DNA from: Porphyridium purpureum
Taxonomy: Eukaryota > Rhodophyta > Bangiophyceae > Porphyridiales > Porphyridiaceae
Reading direction: 5' to 3'
Length of the DNA stretch: 64,000 nucleotides
Assembly: GCA_008690995.1 (NCBI GenBank)
Contig: VRMN01000004.1
Location: 744,001 to 808,000, forward strand
Shown: in pieces, positions 9,941 to 19,863 of the stretch
Position numbering within the stretch: the first letter of the stretch is position 1
Layout of the letters: each line of letters opens with the position of its first letter
Translations under genes and position numbers: made by a program
The notes under the pieces: model-generated
What the model was told of the DNA's origin: nothing
What the model saw: only the letters and a program-made list of their open reading frames with translations
Database searches by the model: none

Positions 9941-10743
9941 AGCCATGCCATTGGGAGATAGCGACTTGGGATGCTTCCCTAACTCTGCCTTGGCCTCACC
10001 ATTTCCCAGAGTTGCCACAGAGTGTTGGTGCGGAACAAGGAGGATGAGGCTCTGAAGCGCCTTTCTCTATAGCATGGCCTTTCGACTGCCACGAGGTGCA
10101 CCCTGCACATTGCGATTCCCTTCTTCTCTTAAGATTCGCAGGTGGCAAAGTTCGGCCTTCTCATTTGAGGATGTGTGCAACGACGGCTGCGACTGGGTAG
10201 AGTGGCTACGCAGGCGGGCCACAGCCTCACGACATGACACATACCGCGAGGCGAGTGCCACCGCACCGCACCGCGCTACACTGCGCTACACTGCTGGCGC
10301 CGTTCGTGCAGTTTCGCCATCATGGGCAGAGCGCTACTCGTCACAGACGCCAGGCGCCGCGTGCACCCGCACCACATCGATCCAATATGCCCATACGACA
10401 ATGAACCGCCTCCCGAACGTCCCTATTTTTTCCCTGGGGTTTTCAGTGATAGGTTCACGCATTCGACGCATTGGGGGACAGAGGCACGCCGCGCAACGTG
10501 TTGGCAACGTGTTAGCTGTCGGGTCAGCAAGCAGGCTGGGCGTGGTTTGTTCGTGTGTTGGTTGGGGGTTTCACCCGAGGTGGAATCTCGGGATGCGCAC
10601 AGAAGTGTTGGCATGGCCGCTGCTCACGAACGGAGGAAATGTCAGGTCTGAATTCGCGCCGCTCTCGCGATTGGAGGGAACGGCCCTCGCGGTCGGCGGT
10701 TATTGTGGTGGACAATGCCGCGCGTGGCGTGGCGTGAGGGTGG
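9941..10743. other. Intergenic before paralog E
   Basis: No gene supported. Short tandem motifs are present (ccgcac and gctacactgc repeats near 10258-10290, a duplicated caacgtgtt near 10495-10512). Confidence 0.5.
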
Positions 10744-10750
10744 TATAAAA
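10744..10750 (+). promoter_or_regulatory. TATA box for the 10965 gene
   Basis: TATAAAA follows a run of GGCGTG-type repeats. It lies 221 bp before the ATG, about twice the distance seen for most sister genes, which fits an intron in the 5' leader. Confidence 0.7.
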
Positions 10751-10806
10751 GACTCTGCCTGACGTGTGAGCAATATCGCTTGGTTTGGTCAGTCACGCGG
10801 TTTCAG

Positions 10807-10882
10807 GTAAGTGGGGTTGGCTGCTGCCGCACTCTGTCTCACTGGCGGAAAAGAGGTGTTGAAGCGAAGAGCAGGCGTTTAG
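10807..10882 (+). other. Candidate 5' UTR intron
   Basis: The sequence TTTCAG|GTAAGT at 10801-10812 is a consensus 5' splice site between the TATA box and the ATG of the 10965 gene. A plausible acceptor GCGTTTAG ends at 10882, giving a 76-base intron; others further down (for example at 10945) are possible. The coding frame is not affected. Confidence 0.4.
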
Positions 10883-10964
10883 AGCATCTTGTGAGGTCGT
10901 CAGGTCGTTTAATGCCAACTGGAAGTCGCTTGACGTCGGCGAGTAGCTTACCTTGTCAAGCGCA

Positions 10965-11438
10965 ATGCCGCCCGAAGTAGAGTCAGAGGCCGCGGAACTG
11001 CGCCAATTGCACAGCGAGGAGGCCCGACGCCACGACATGGAGGAAACAATCAGCATCAGCGACCTTGCAAGTCTGTGCAGCCATAGCTCGACAGACGCGC
11101 GCCGCTCCAAATCTCAGAAGCCGCCGTCGGGACACGAACTAAGTGGCTCGCGTCACACATTGCGAAACGTGTCGAGCGCGTCAAGCCTGAGCGCACGCAG
11201 TGTGCCCACGCTGCAGATGGACCTGTCCCGACAGAACACGAGCCGGGAGTGGCTGTCTGTGGCGGACAAGGGCGTCTTCTCGTCGGGCCTGTCGAGCAGA
11301 GCTGAGCGGTTCGAGTCAGACATGGGCGGCCCTTGTCTTCAGGATCGGCTGGCGCCAAACGTGACCCGAACGGCCGATTACTTTGCGCTGCATCTACCAC
11401 TGGAACCCATCGACGAGGACGATGGCACGGACCCTTGA
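10965..11438 (+). CDS. Family-1 small paralog E
   Basis: A 157-residue protein. The first ATG in frame is 10965 (MPPEVESEAAEL). It is the closest to the family consensus: RSKSQKPP, LRNVSSASSLSARS, LQMDLSRQNTSREWLSV, ADKGVFSSGLSSRAER, GPCLQDRLAPNVTRTADY, FALHLPLEPIDEDDGTDP. The N-terminal 45 residues are acidic and probably helical. Function unknown. The leader may carry a small intron, which would be unusual in this window. Confidence 0.83.
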   Translation: MPPEVESEAAELRQLHSEEARRHDMEETISISDLASLCSHSSTDARRSKSQKPPSGHELSGSRHTLRNVSSASSLSARSVPTLQMDLSRQNTSREWLSVADKGVFSSGLSSRAERFESDMGGPCLQDRLAPNVTRTADYFALHLPLEPIDEDDGTDP

Positions 11439-12008
11439 CTGCTTCGTCCAGCCAGCCACCGCAGCGCTGAATAAGCAATGCCGCATCACATAGAAATGCG
11501 GCATTGTCATAACACTGTACCTCCCACCCAATTGAGGCGCTGGCGGTTTGTGGGGAGCGAGCAGGTCGCAGTGAGGCGACGTGCGATGTGAGGGGCATGA
11601 ACTTCGCCGCGCATTCCTCGAGCACGAGCGTGAGCGCGAGCGACCAAACCGCCAAACAGTTCTGCGATACTCGGTCGTTGTGATCACCCGGAACACGTGG
11701 TCGCCCGCCGCGGCGCAGATGGGATCAAGCGTGAATTAAGCGCGCACCGCGGCCACCACAATGCGGTCATGGACGAGCAGTAATGCCGGCCTGCTCAATG
11801 TCGTGTGACATGGTCGACGGTTTCTCCGGCTACATTAGAAACCTGGGTAGAAGTGACTATTTAACAGCCCCGCCCGACATGCTGCTCGGTTGCCGACCGG
11901 AATTCAGTTGGTGATGCTCCATTGCGTTCTTCGGTCTCGTTCTTCTTCTCTGACTGCTGAGGAGGGGCACTGGGGAACAGCTCGCGTGCCCGCGGGCCCG
12001 TTTCGATC
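11439..12008. other. Intergenic before paralog F
   Basis: Holds one ACTGTACC motif near 11513-11520, a CACGTG near 11695 and a TATA-like TATTTAA at 11858-11864, about 145 bp before the next ATG. No gene. Confidence 0.5.
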
Positions 12009-12317
12009 ATGATGTCTGAGCATGTGTTCGGCAAAAACCAACATATGCTAGTTTCGCAGCTCTCAGACCGCCTGAGCGCCAAAAAACAGCACGTGGCCTT
12101 GACGTGGCGCGAGAAGCGCGACTGGCTGGCGGTCTCAGACACGGGCATGGTGATATCGCGGAATGCTCTGATGCAACTGCCCCCATCGCTGTCAAGCACT
12201 GAAATTCCGCGTCTCACGGCGCGCTTTGCCACGTGCGTGCACCGCACGCGTGAGTATTTCGCTGTGCATAAGCCACTAGGAATCATCCACGAAGAACCAG
12301 AGACGGAGCAGAGATAG
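12009..12317 (+). CDS. Family-1 small paralog F (short, divergent)
   Basis: A 102-residue protein starting at tandem ATGs (12009 and 12012). It lacks the long Ser-rich N-terminal half. It keeps a diverged core (KRDWLAVSDTGMVISR), then RLTARFATCVHRTREYFAV and the tail KPLGIIHEEPETEQR. The order W-L-x-V-S-D-x-G, RLxAR, RTxxYFAxH and acidic end is intact, so it belongs to the family despite low identity. Function unknown. It lies 68 bp before the next gene. Confidence 0.75.
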   Translation: MMSEHVFGKNQHMLVSQLSDRLSAKKQHVALTWREKRDWLAVSDTGMVISRNALMQLPPSLSSTEIPRLTARFATCVHRTREYFAVHKPLGIIHEEPETEQR

Positions 12318-12385
12318 CAGTAAAGTTTGGATCTGACATTCGATTTCTGTGTTGCTTTTCTTTTGTTTCGTTGATCTGGTCCCAC

Positions 12386-13492
12386 ATGGCCGTGGCGCAC
12401 GTGCGCGTGCCGCTCGTGGCCGCGGGCTTCCTCATTTGCGCCGCCTTCGTGTGGTTCACCAGCGGCTTGCAAAAGCTCGCAGATGACGGCGGTCCGGTCG
12501 TGTCGCGCCTCCCAGCTGAGCTGATTCGCGGGACGGCGTTCGAGGTCGACGAGGAGGCGCGACGGGCACGCGTGGCAAGGAATCCTTGGGTGACAGAGTA
12601 TCAGCAAAGCGGGCAAGTGTGGAATCATTGGGATGCGGAAGAACTCAGGCGAGGTGGGTTTGTGCCGTCTGGCGGCGAGCATGACGCATTCTCGAATGCT
12701 TACCGAATACGTGAGCCAGAGGTGACTGTAGACGCAAGTCATGGCGTCGAGTGGGTTCGGCATGTGATTGTGGTGGGATGCGGCGGTACCTTTCGGCCAT
12801 CGGCGCGGACGGGTGATCGCGTGGAGGTGCGGTATGTTGCGGAAATGCGTGGAAGAGACGCACGCGCAGTCGCGCCTACCCCGGTGCTCAATGTATCGTT
12901 TGTGTTGGGAGCCAAACAACCGTTTCGTGCACTACAGAGCGCCATCGGCCGCATGTGTCCAGGTGAAATAGCTGAGCTCGTGATACCATCGTGGGTGCTT
13001 CGGATTCTGCCAGGAGCGCATCATATTCCGTCATTCCTGAAGAGCGCCACACCCTTGCCGCGGCGCGGTGGTCTCGGACCCCAGCTGCACATCTTTGTGC
13101 AACTGGTGTCGACGGCTCGCGCCACTGAATCTATGGACGAGTTCGAAGAGGCGCAAGTCCTTGCAGCACGTATTCTGGCCATCGCTGGGGCGCAAGGCGA
13201 GTCGTGCGACTCTGCGTGTGCGCGCAACAATGCCACTTGCTTGGCGGACGCGTTTAAAGTTGTCAACGAATGTCCTCGCATCAAAACAGTCTTCCCGTGC
13301 ACTGTCTGTGAGGTCGCCGCGAAGGGTTCGGCCGGCCCAGATATGCCGTGCTTCGTGTCACCAAGCGCTCCCATCGGTCACCCGCGCGGTTACTGCATGG
13401 CTACTCCGAATGTAGCAGTATCCGATTGTGCAGGCAGGTATCCACACACATCGCGTGTTTGCCCGTGCGAGCCTTTGCTCACGCAATCATAG
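12386..13492 (+). CDS. Membrane-anchored FKBP-like protein with cysteine-rich tail
   Basis: A 368-residue protein; the first ATG is 12386, after an upstream non-ATG opening. Residues 5-27 form a single hydrophobic anchor (VPLVAAGFLICAAFVWFTSG), so a type II secretory-pathway protein is likely. Residues about 130-230 resemble an FKBP-type prolyl isomerase domain: GDRVEVRYVAEM, then VSFVLGAKQPFRALQSAIGR and MCPGEIAELVIPSWV, with the typical large insertions absent. The last 90 residues hold about ten cysteines (CDSACARNNATC, FPCTVCEV, then CAGRYPHTSRVCPC) in an order that resembles the C-terminal cysteine-rich segment of MGAT5-type glycosyltransferases. The FKBP call is moderate. The tail similarity is from memory of the pattern and weaker. 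Confidence 0.62.
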   Translation: MAVAHVRVPLVAAGFLICAAFVWFTSGLQKLADDGGPVVSRLPAELIRGTAFEVDEEARRARVARNPWVTEYQQSGQVWNHWDAEELRRGGFVPSGGEHDAFSNAYRIREPEVTVDASHGVEWVRHVIVVGCGGTFRPSARTGDRVEVRYVAEMRGRDARAVAPTPVLNVSFVLGAKQPFRALQSAIGRMCPGEIAELVIPSWVLRILPGAHHIPSFLKSATPLPRRGGLGPQLHIFVQLVSTARATESMDEFEEAQVLAARILAIAGAQGESCDSACARNNATCLADAFKVVNECPRIKTVFPCTVCEVAAKGSAGPDMPCFVSPSAPIGHPRGYCMATPNVAVSDCAGRYPHTSRVCPCEPLLTQS

Positions 13493-13990
13493 GAGAAAGG
13501 TTCACCAGCAAAGACCTGGCGAGCGGCTCGAGACGAGTGAGCTAGGTCCAGATACTTGCTTCTAACATGCCGAAAAATGCGCGGTTCACACCTCCTCGGT
13601 CAAGTTGACAGAAACAGCACTTCACAGGAGACAGACTCCTGCGATTGCGCTTCTTACGCGCAAAAGCAATCTTTGGTGGAGAGTAACAGTCCAGACACGT
13701 GTAAATGAATAGCTCGAGTTACCGCGTGTTCTATCGCCTTTCCGGTTCGTCGTGCCACATGAAGAATCGTGCTGACGAATAGATCCAGCATTGCATTCTC
13801 ACTGCGTTTGAAGGGGATGCGGAAACTATGATCCAAGATTCTGCGGAAGGGAACGGTGGGTCTTTTGCCACCGACTCCGACCAAAGGATGAAACTCTTCA
13901 AAATTCGATATCACCTCCCACTTTGTTCAGAGAGCAAAATCCAGAACGACTTCTTAGTTTCCATTAAATGATAATCTGTAGGTCCCCTCC
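13493..13990. other. Convergent intergenic region
   Basis: About 500 bp between the stop codons of two convergent genes; it should hold both 3' UTRs. No gene or clear structure seen. Confidence 0.5.
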
Positions 13991-15082
13991 TCAATGCACA
14001 GGCACACACAATTCGCGGAAGAAGGGCCGTGTCCAGTCTTTCCACGTGACCTGCTCAAAACTTTGCGCGAGCGATGGAGCGCCGGAGTCTCGCAGTTGGA
14101 CTTCACGAAGCGACTTCATGAACTCGACATAGTAGAAAGCCGCAATACCGTTGCAACAGGCATGGTCCAATTTGTGCGACTGGCGAAGGCAGTTGACGAC
14201 ATGCACGAACTGGTCGCCCTGCGTCCACAGATGGTGCGACTTGTGGTGCTCGACCGTATTTCTGTCGAATGGTTGGTGCTCTAGCTCGAGGTGTGCATAC
14301 GAATTGAGCACTTGCTGCGGCACCCAGCTGACATATTCCAGTTCGGGAGCGTGCTTCTTCTCCATGCCCTCACGAATCGCCATGAGGTCGTCATTTCGAT
14401 CCACTAGACCAATCTCGACCGCCCAGCGGTCCAAGAAAGCGCGCCCTTCTCGCCCGGTGCTTAACAAGGTGACGCCCGGGTTGACCTGCCTCCCACCCCA
14501 ATCACGGCTCAACACTACGAAGTGGCCGCTACCTGGCGGCGCGTATAAGTCGACAAGCGATTCCAACGACATGCTGGCGTTTGTGATCAGCACATCTGTG
14601 TCCAGCCACAGCAACCAATCGTAATCATCCAAGTGCCGCCGAAACGCCGCAATACGGCTGCCGCTCTTCTGCGTGAAGCTCATTTTATCCGAGAGCAGGT
14701 CCGAGTCTGAAAAGTACGAATACCCGTACAGACGGGCGTACTGCGCCTTGGTCTCGCTGGCCAAGTTGGCCATGACATCGTAAACTTTCCCATTGTGCGC
14801 AGAGATGATTGCGAAACGTGCGCGGCGGCCAGGCGGATTGCCAAAAAGCTCCTTCGACAAAGAATCCAGCCCCATGGCACGGCTCGCGCTGCTGAAAGCG
14901 TCTTGACCGTCAGAAGAGCTCACAGCGTCCTCCTGCAGGTTCGCGGCCGATCGGTCGCCAAAGTACATGCCCACCTTGTGCACCCACACACTTACCGCCG
15001 CAAGCGTGAAAATGCCCACCGTGAAAATCACTGTGTCGCGCTTCACATTTGGAACGCCGCCGGTGATCCCAAACCGCCGCAT
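13991..15082 (-). CDS. GT34 (GMA12/MNN10-type) glycosyltransferase
   Basis: A 363-residue type II Golgi-type protein. I start at ATG 15082 (MRRFGITGGV), directly before the anchor VIFTVGIFTLAAVSVWVHKV; frame and two further ATGs extend upstream through a purine-rich stretch that looks like leader. The catalytic domain has FAIISAHNGKVYDVM, a segment YARLYGYSYF, DYDWLLWLDTDVLITN with the metal-binding DTD, NPGVTLLSTG and HHLWTQGDQFVHVVNC near the end, all typical of the galactosyl/mannosyl/xylosyl transferases of pfam GMA12/MNN10. The sugar donor and acceptor cannot be read from sequence. Likely role: glycan or cell-wall/mucilage polysaccharide synthesis in the Golgi. Confidence 0.85.
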   Translation of the reverse strand: MRRFGITGGVPNVKRDTVIFTVGIFTLAAVSVWVHKVGMYFGDRSAANLQEDAVSSSDGQDAFSSASRAMGLDSLSKELFGNPPGRRARFAIISAHNGKVYDVMANLASETKAQYARLYGYSYFSDSDLLSDKMSFTQKSGSRIAAFRRHLDDYDWLLWLDTDVLITNASMSLESLVDLYAPPGSGHFVVLSRDWGGRQVNPGVTLLSTGREGRAFLDRWAVEIGLVDRNDDLMAIREGMEKKHAPELEYVSWVPQQVLNSYAHLELEHQPFDRNTVEHHKSHHLWTQGDQFVHVVNCLRQSHKLDHACCNGIAAFYYVEFMKSLREVQLRDSGAPSLAQSFEQVTWKDWTRPFFRELCVPVH

Positions 15083-16081
15083 CCTCTCTCCTTTCCGCTG
15101 TCTGTAATACTCGCCCCTCCCGCCTTTCCTCTTCGTCTCCTCGTCTGTTCGTCTTCCTCTCGATCTAAATCCACCATCGCCACGAGAAACCCTAGCAGTC
15201 ATCTTGCCATCACTGTACCTCCTCCACACTGTACACCCACGCACTATTGCTCTGAATGCGTCATCACAATGTAATGTGCATTCCATCGAATGCTCGTGGT
15301 GTCATTCGGTGTACCCACAGTACCTCGTCAAACCATGGCCCGCACTGTACTCGCGACAAGCATCCCGTGTCCATTGACTATGAAACCACGTGTGGTGTTA
15401 TGCGTTGCAATGTTTTTTTTCGGGAGGGGCGCGAAATCGACATGGACATTTCAAAGCAAGGCGAAAACGCCTCAAAAACATGTGCACTTCTGAATTTGAA
15501 AATCGCGGGCGCGCGTGATTAATTTCAGTTAGAACGCATGACGGCGACGAGCGTCTTCTTTGCAACGGTCATTTCGGCGGTGTAACGGCAGCTGTGGCGA
15601 GCAGTGGTTGCTGTTTCTGTGGGTTTGTCGGGGGGGGAATTTGTGTGAGCGCGTGCATCTTTCAAACGCGCGCGTCGAGCCAAATAGTGCGTACGAAGAA
15701 TACGATGCAGGATACACGATGGGTTACGGCAGCCTGCGTGGTGCGGAGAAGGAGGCTGGACAACTAATGAGTGCGTCAAGTACGCAATCGCGGATGTGAC
15801 GGTTGCGCAGTTTGCGGCCTGGTCGGTCTACTCAAACAGCCTTCCTGTCTATCGAGCTGGAAAGCGACGCGCGTTTGGATGGACTGCCGAGCTGCGGCTG
15901 GCTCGCGGATTGGTAAGCGGTATATCACAAGGTCGCGCAGGGTATTAAAGGTGTCTCAATTGGACAGAGCACATACGGCCAGAGGTAGAGAGGTTTATCA
16001 GGCAGACCTGAATGTGAGGCCTGAAGCCAGGCGCCGCAAGCGAGGGTCGGGCACGACGATCGAACAAGGAAAAGAGCAACG
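15083..16081. promoter_or_regulatory. Divergent promoter region, GT34 / PAK kinase
   Basis: Contains ACTGTAC at 15212-15218 and 15228-15234, an exact reverse copy of GTACAGTGCG at 15341-15350, a related ACAGTAC near 15317, and a TATA-like TATTAAAG at 15943-15950 about 140 bp before the kinase ATG. No gene is supported. Confidence 0.5.
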
Positions 16082-17878
16082 ATGCAGAACGCGTTTCGGC
16101 GCATACTGACGCCCAAAAAGCATGCGGCAGCGCATGAAGCAGCGCGCAACGAGGCCATGGCGCGGGCGCAGCATGGCGCTTCGCCGGTGCCCAACCTGTA
16201 CGGCTCGGAAGAGCTGAATGAATGCCCGAGCACCAGCACTGAGCTGTCGGTGCCGCAAGTGTGCTCGCCGTCGCAGTACAAAGGCGCAACGTCGTCCGGA
16301 TACTCGCCGGCGTTTGCACGCTCTAAGGCCTTCCATGACAGCAGCGCAGCGGCACCCAGCAGGGTCACGGGGACCGGGGACGACGGCTGCGATGCCCCAC
16401 AGACAATTGACAGCCGCCCCAAGAAGCAGAGTAGCGCGCGCAGTGCGGGCAGTGCGCGCCAAGGCGCCGACAAGGAAAACAGTGCGTGTGAAAATTCGTA
16501 CGAGAATCTGTATCAGGAGGACTCGTCCATGCACTCGCCGTCCGTGCTGACCAAAAAGATATCAGACAAGCCGCCCAAGACCCCCGTCCAGGGCCGCAGG
16601 TTGGAATTTGGTTTTGCGCGCAAGGACTTTAACCGGAACAAGGTCTCCGAGCCCAAAATCGGGACGCCGCTTGAACTCGTGCACCAGGTACACGTAGAGC
16701 AGGATGTCGAGTCGAACACGGGCTTCATGGGCCTGCCACCGTCCATGGAGGCCGAGTTGATCACCAACGGACTGAACCATTTGGACTTGAACGAAGACCC
16801 GAACGCAGCTATGGCTGCGCTCCAGTTTTATAACAAGTCACGCGCGCAGTCTGTGTATGAGCGCTCTGCGCGCGCGGTGGCACTTGCGACGGACGGCGAC
16901 TCGGCCAGCACCGAAGCCGGACGCACCAAGTACCTCGAATCGCACTTTCGTTTCTCCGTTCCGCCCGAGCAGCCAATCTTTCGAGACGAGGACCCCGAGT
17001 TGCACTTCCAAGCCATCAAGGGGCTGGGCAAGGGTGCAGGCGGTATTGTGATTCTGGTCACGAAGAACGATGACCCGACGCAGACGAAGCTCGCCCTGAA
17101 AAAAGTGGAACCTGCGGATGAGAGTGAAGAGCGCGCGCTCGAGATGGAGATTACAGTCATGAGCGGCACGCGCCACAAGAATCTTATCAAGTGCTACGAG
17201 ACATTCCGCTGGGAAGGTGCGTGGTGGATCTCGATGGAGTACATGTCAGGCGGCTGCCTCACAGACGTGCTGGATTTTTTGCGCAAGACGAAGCAGAGCA
17301 TGCCTGAGAAACTGATCGCGTACGTCATCCGACAGACTCTGAAGGGCCTCAACTATATGCACATGCAGAAGAGACTGCATCGCGACATCAAGTCGGACAA
17401 TATTCTGGTGTGCGCAGACCAGGGAACTGTCAAGCTAGCAGACTTTGGTTTTGTGTGCGAGCTCACCGAAGAAAAGGCGAAGCGCACCACGTGTGTCGGC
17501 ACACCGTATTGGATGGCACCGGAGCTTATCAGCAACCACGAGTATGACTACAAGGCGGACGTATGGAGCATGGGTGTGCTCACGATTGAGTGCGCGGACC
17601 TGGTTCCACCGTATTTTGACGAAAAGCCGTTGCGCGCCATGTACTTGATCACCAAGCGGCCGCCGCCGCGCATGAAGGACCCGAGCAAGTGGTCGTTCGA
17701 GATGCTCGACTTTGTGGCACGCTGTGTGGCACTCAACCCTGCGCGCCGCGCCACCACGGCAGAGCTGCTCGCGCATCCATTCCTGCGCCAAACTGCTGAC
17801 AAGAACGACATGAAGAAGATGCTGCAGGATATGTTCCAGCTGAAGGCCGCAAACAAGAAAAAACTTCTGCACAATTAG
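16082..17878 (+). CDS. p21-activated (PAK/STE20) protein kinase
   Basis: A 598-residue Ser/Thr kinase. Residues about 193-230 form a CRIB/PBD element: IGTPLELVHQVHVEQDVESN then TGFMGLPPSM, the motif that binds Cdc42/Rac-type GTPases and autoinhibits the kinase. The kinase domain covers about residues 306-565: Gly loop GLGKGAGGIV, ATP lysine in LALKKVE, HRDIKSDNIL, DFGFVCEL, GTPYWMAPE, DVWSMGVLTIE and a final HPFLRQ. All catalytic residues are present, with the Arg before Asp and the STE20 signature at the activation segment. The N-terminal 190 residues are Ser-rich and low in predicted structure, with a KEN-like DKENS. Expected role: actin, polarity or cell-cycle signalling downstream of Rho GTPases, in the same window as a formin. 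Confidence 0.95.
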   Translation: MQNAFRRILTPKKHAAAHEAARNEAMARAQHGASPVPNLYGSEELNECPSTSTELSVPQVCSPSQYKGATSSGYSPAFARSKAFHDSSAAAPSRVTGTGDDGCDAPQTIDSRPKKQSSARSAGSARQGADKENSACENSYENLYQEDSSMHSPSVLTKKISDKPPKTPVQGRRLEFGFARKDFNRNKVSEPKIGTPLELVHQVHVEQDVESNTGFMGLPPSMEAELITNGLNHLDLNEDPNAAMAALQFYNKSRAQSVYERSARAVALATDGDSASTEAGRTKYLESHFRFSVPPEQPIFRDEDPELHFQAIKGLGKGAGGIVILVTKNDDPTQTKLALKKVEPADESEERALEMEITVMSGTRHKNLIKCYETFRWEGAWWISMEYMSGGCLTDVLDFLRKTKQSMPEKLIAYVIRQTLKGLNYMHMQKRLHRDIKSDNILVCADQGTVKLADFGFVCELTEEKAKRTTCVGTPYWMAPELISNHEYDYKADVWSMGVLTIECADLVPPYFDEKPLRAMYLITKRPPPRMKDPSKWSFEMLDFVARCVALNPARRATTAELLAHPFLRQTADKNDMKKMLQDMFQLKAANKKKLLHN

Positions 17879-19773
17879 GCGCTGTGTGCCGATTGTGATG
17901 AGCTGAAAGTATGAAAGATGAGTTTTCTTGCATTATTGGACAGTGCCATGCGTCGTCGGGCAGCGGAGTGACAGACCAGTCAGTGTTTGACGACGGCATA
18001 TGTCGCCCGCATTGATTGATTCGATTGCTTTGCAGTAGCGTGCAGTGAAAGTTCCCTTCCTCTCCAAAAGAATGTGATCTAGTGCAGCGATCTTGTGAAA
18101 CTCGCGTCCCGAACCCACGTGTCAACCTGAAAACTATTGCGTGTGGAGCCGTGCGAATCGCTGGAATGCGATAGTCCTCGGATTCTTCAGACGAATAGTG
18201 TCAAAAGCGGCCGTCTAGGGAACTCGCCAGATAAGCGCGGGCGCGCCACCCACGTATGTCGGCGCATGTGTTTGTCTTTTGAAAGTTAAACTATCCAATT
18301 GTCACGCGCTCCTGTTCTTCATGTGATTGGGGGGAGCCTGCACGCGTTGTCTGGATACGCTTCGGCAAGTGCATCAAGGGCGTGCAATTCAATTTGTGCA
18401 ATACGACCGAATTGCTCGACGCAATGCCTGATCTGCAAAGTTGCCAATTCGCTCGCTCCACGCGTTCTGGTCTTGGTCGCCTTCGTCTTCATCTTTATGA
18501 GCCTTTTTGGGAATGGGTTCAAGGGTTGGAGATAAGCCGAAAATCCTCAGGGGCCCGCACATGCGCACTGGCATCTTGCCAACGCACCTGGATCGAATTC
18601 CTTCCAATGCAGCCGTCAGCATTGCGGTACCTATCTTGACGAGGTCACTGAACTGATGCTTGCCTTTGCACGGTGGCAAATCGCAACCCGACTCAAACAA
18701 GCCACGTCACAGACACAGCAGCTCCTCGCCGATAGCGTAGCGAGACCAGAGCAACCACTGTGTTGCCATGCCGTCCATCACAGCCGGCACAACTGTGTCA
18801 CGATCAATCCAACACACACGCTCGAACGCTTGTACATCCACATCTACACACACACACGCACCTCAGCACATGCCATGTACAGAATCTGCCACCACTCTGG
18901 CAACCAGCCTGAGCCCTAGCTCACCAGCTGTCCTGCTGTCCAATGGACTCCTGCACCCATGCCTGGACTCTTGGACTGAACCTTCACGGCCGAACGCCTT
19001 TTCTTCTTCTTGTTGTTTCGACATGATTCACCCGCCTCGTCGCCGCCTTACACATGAAAAGTAAACGGGAATCATATCAAAAATCACATGCTCCTGAACA
19101 TATTCCCCCTTCCCCCCCTTTTTTCATCCGTGGCGTCAGGCTTCGACAACGAAGACGTAACCGGCTGCATCTGCAGCCGAACACGAAACCACAACTCCTC
19201 CATGCTTGCAACTATCCGCCGTGAAACGTGGAAGGTGACACTGCCACAAATACATCCGATCAAGTAGAAACACTTCCACGTGTGTTTTCTATCACGACGC
19301 TTGCAACCAGCCTAAGAATGGGCAATTTATGATTGCAAGTCCACAACCGCCGCTGGTTTTATTATTCGAAACAAATACACACGCATGCTTGCACGCTTGG
19401 ATGGCGGTGAAAGGCAGAGGAGAAGAAGCCGGGGCGGGGGGTTTGCTTGATCTTGGTACGATTATGAAGATCAAGCACGCGAGGAGGAAGTACAGTGGTG
19501 CTTGCAGTGATGAGGCGACCGAGACGTGAAAGGCCGAAAATCTCTCTGGCCGAGATGGCGATTGGCGAGTTGTGCCGCTTGGCATGTGCCATGCTGGTGG
19601 AAGCACCGCGCAACAGAACGACACAGGCCCCCGGGCTGCCTTGTCAGCTGCCAGTGGTGGGGACAGAAAGAAAAGGAAGGAAACAATGTGGGAATCAAAA
19701 AACGTTTCGTTCATACTGAGGCGACCGGCTATGGCGGCTCGCAGCTGTTCGACTCGGTGGAGCGGCGTGTCTC
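17879..19773. other. Long intergenic region
   Basis: About 1.9 kb without a convincing gene. There is a short CA-rich microsatellite near 18840-18860 and a C-rich/T-rich stretch near 19100-19122. Reading frames here do not share motifs with anything else in the window. Confidence 0.5.
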
Positions 19774-19780
19774 TATAAGG
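19774..19780 (+). promoter_or_regulatory. TATA box for the 19864 gene
   Basis: TATAAGG, 90 bp before the ATG, at the position typical for the small paralog genes of this window. Confidence 0.6.
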
Positions 19781-19863
19781 GGACGGTGAGGGATGAGCGG
19801 GTTGGGCGCAGAGTTGGATGGAAAAGGTCAACTAGAGGTGGAGACAACACAAGGAGGGTAGTT

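Noticed and set aside
11056-11655. 199-codon minus-strand frame
   Set aside because: Antisense to the conserved 10965 gene; the + strand frame is supported by five paralogs.
11861-12919. 352-codon minus-strand frame across two + strand genes
   Set aside because: Shadow of the 12009 and 12386 genes, which have conserved protein motifs.
19292-19831. 179-codon minus-strand frame upstream of a family-2 gene
   Set aside because: Covers the TATA box of the 19864 gene, no domain, composition not gene-like.
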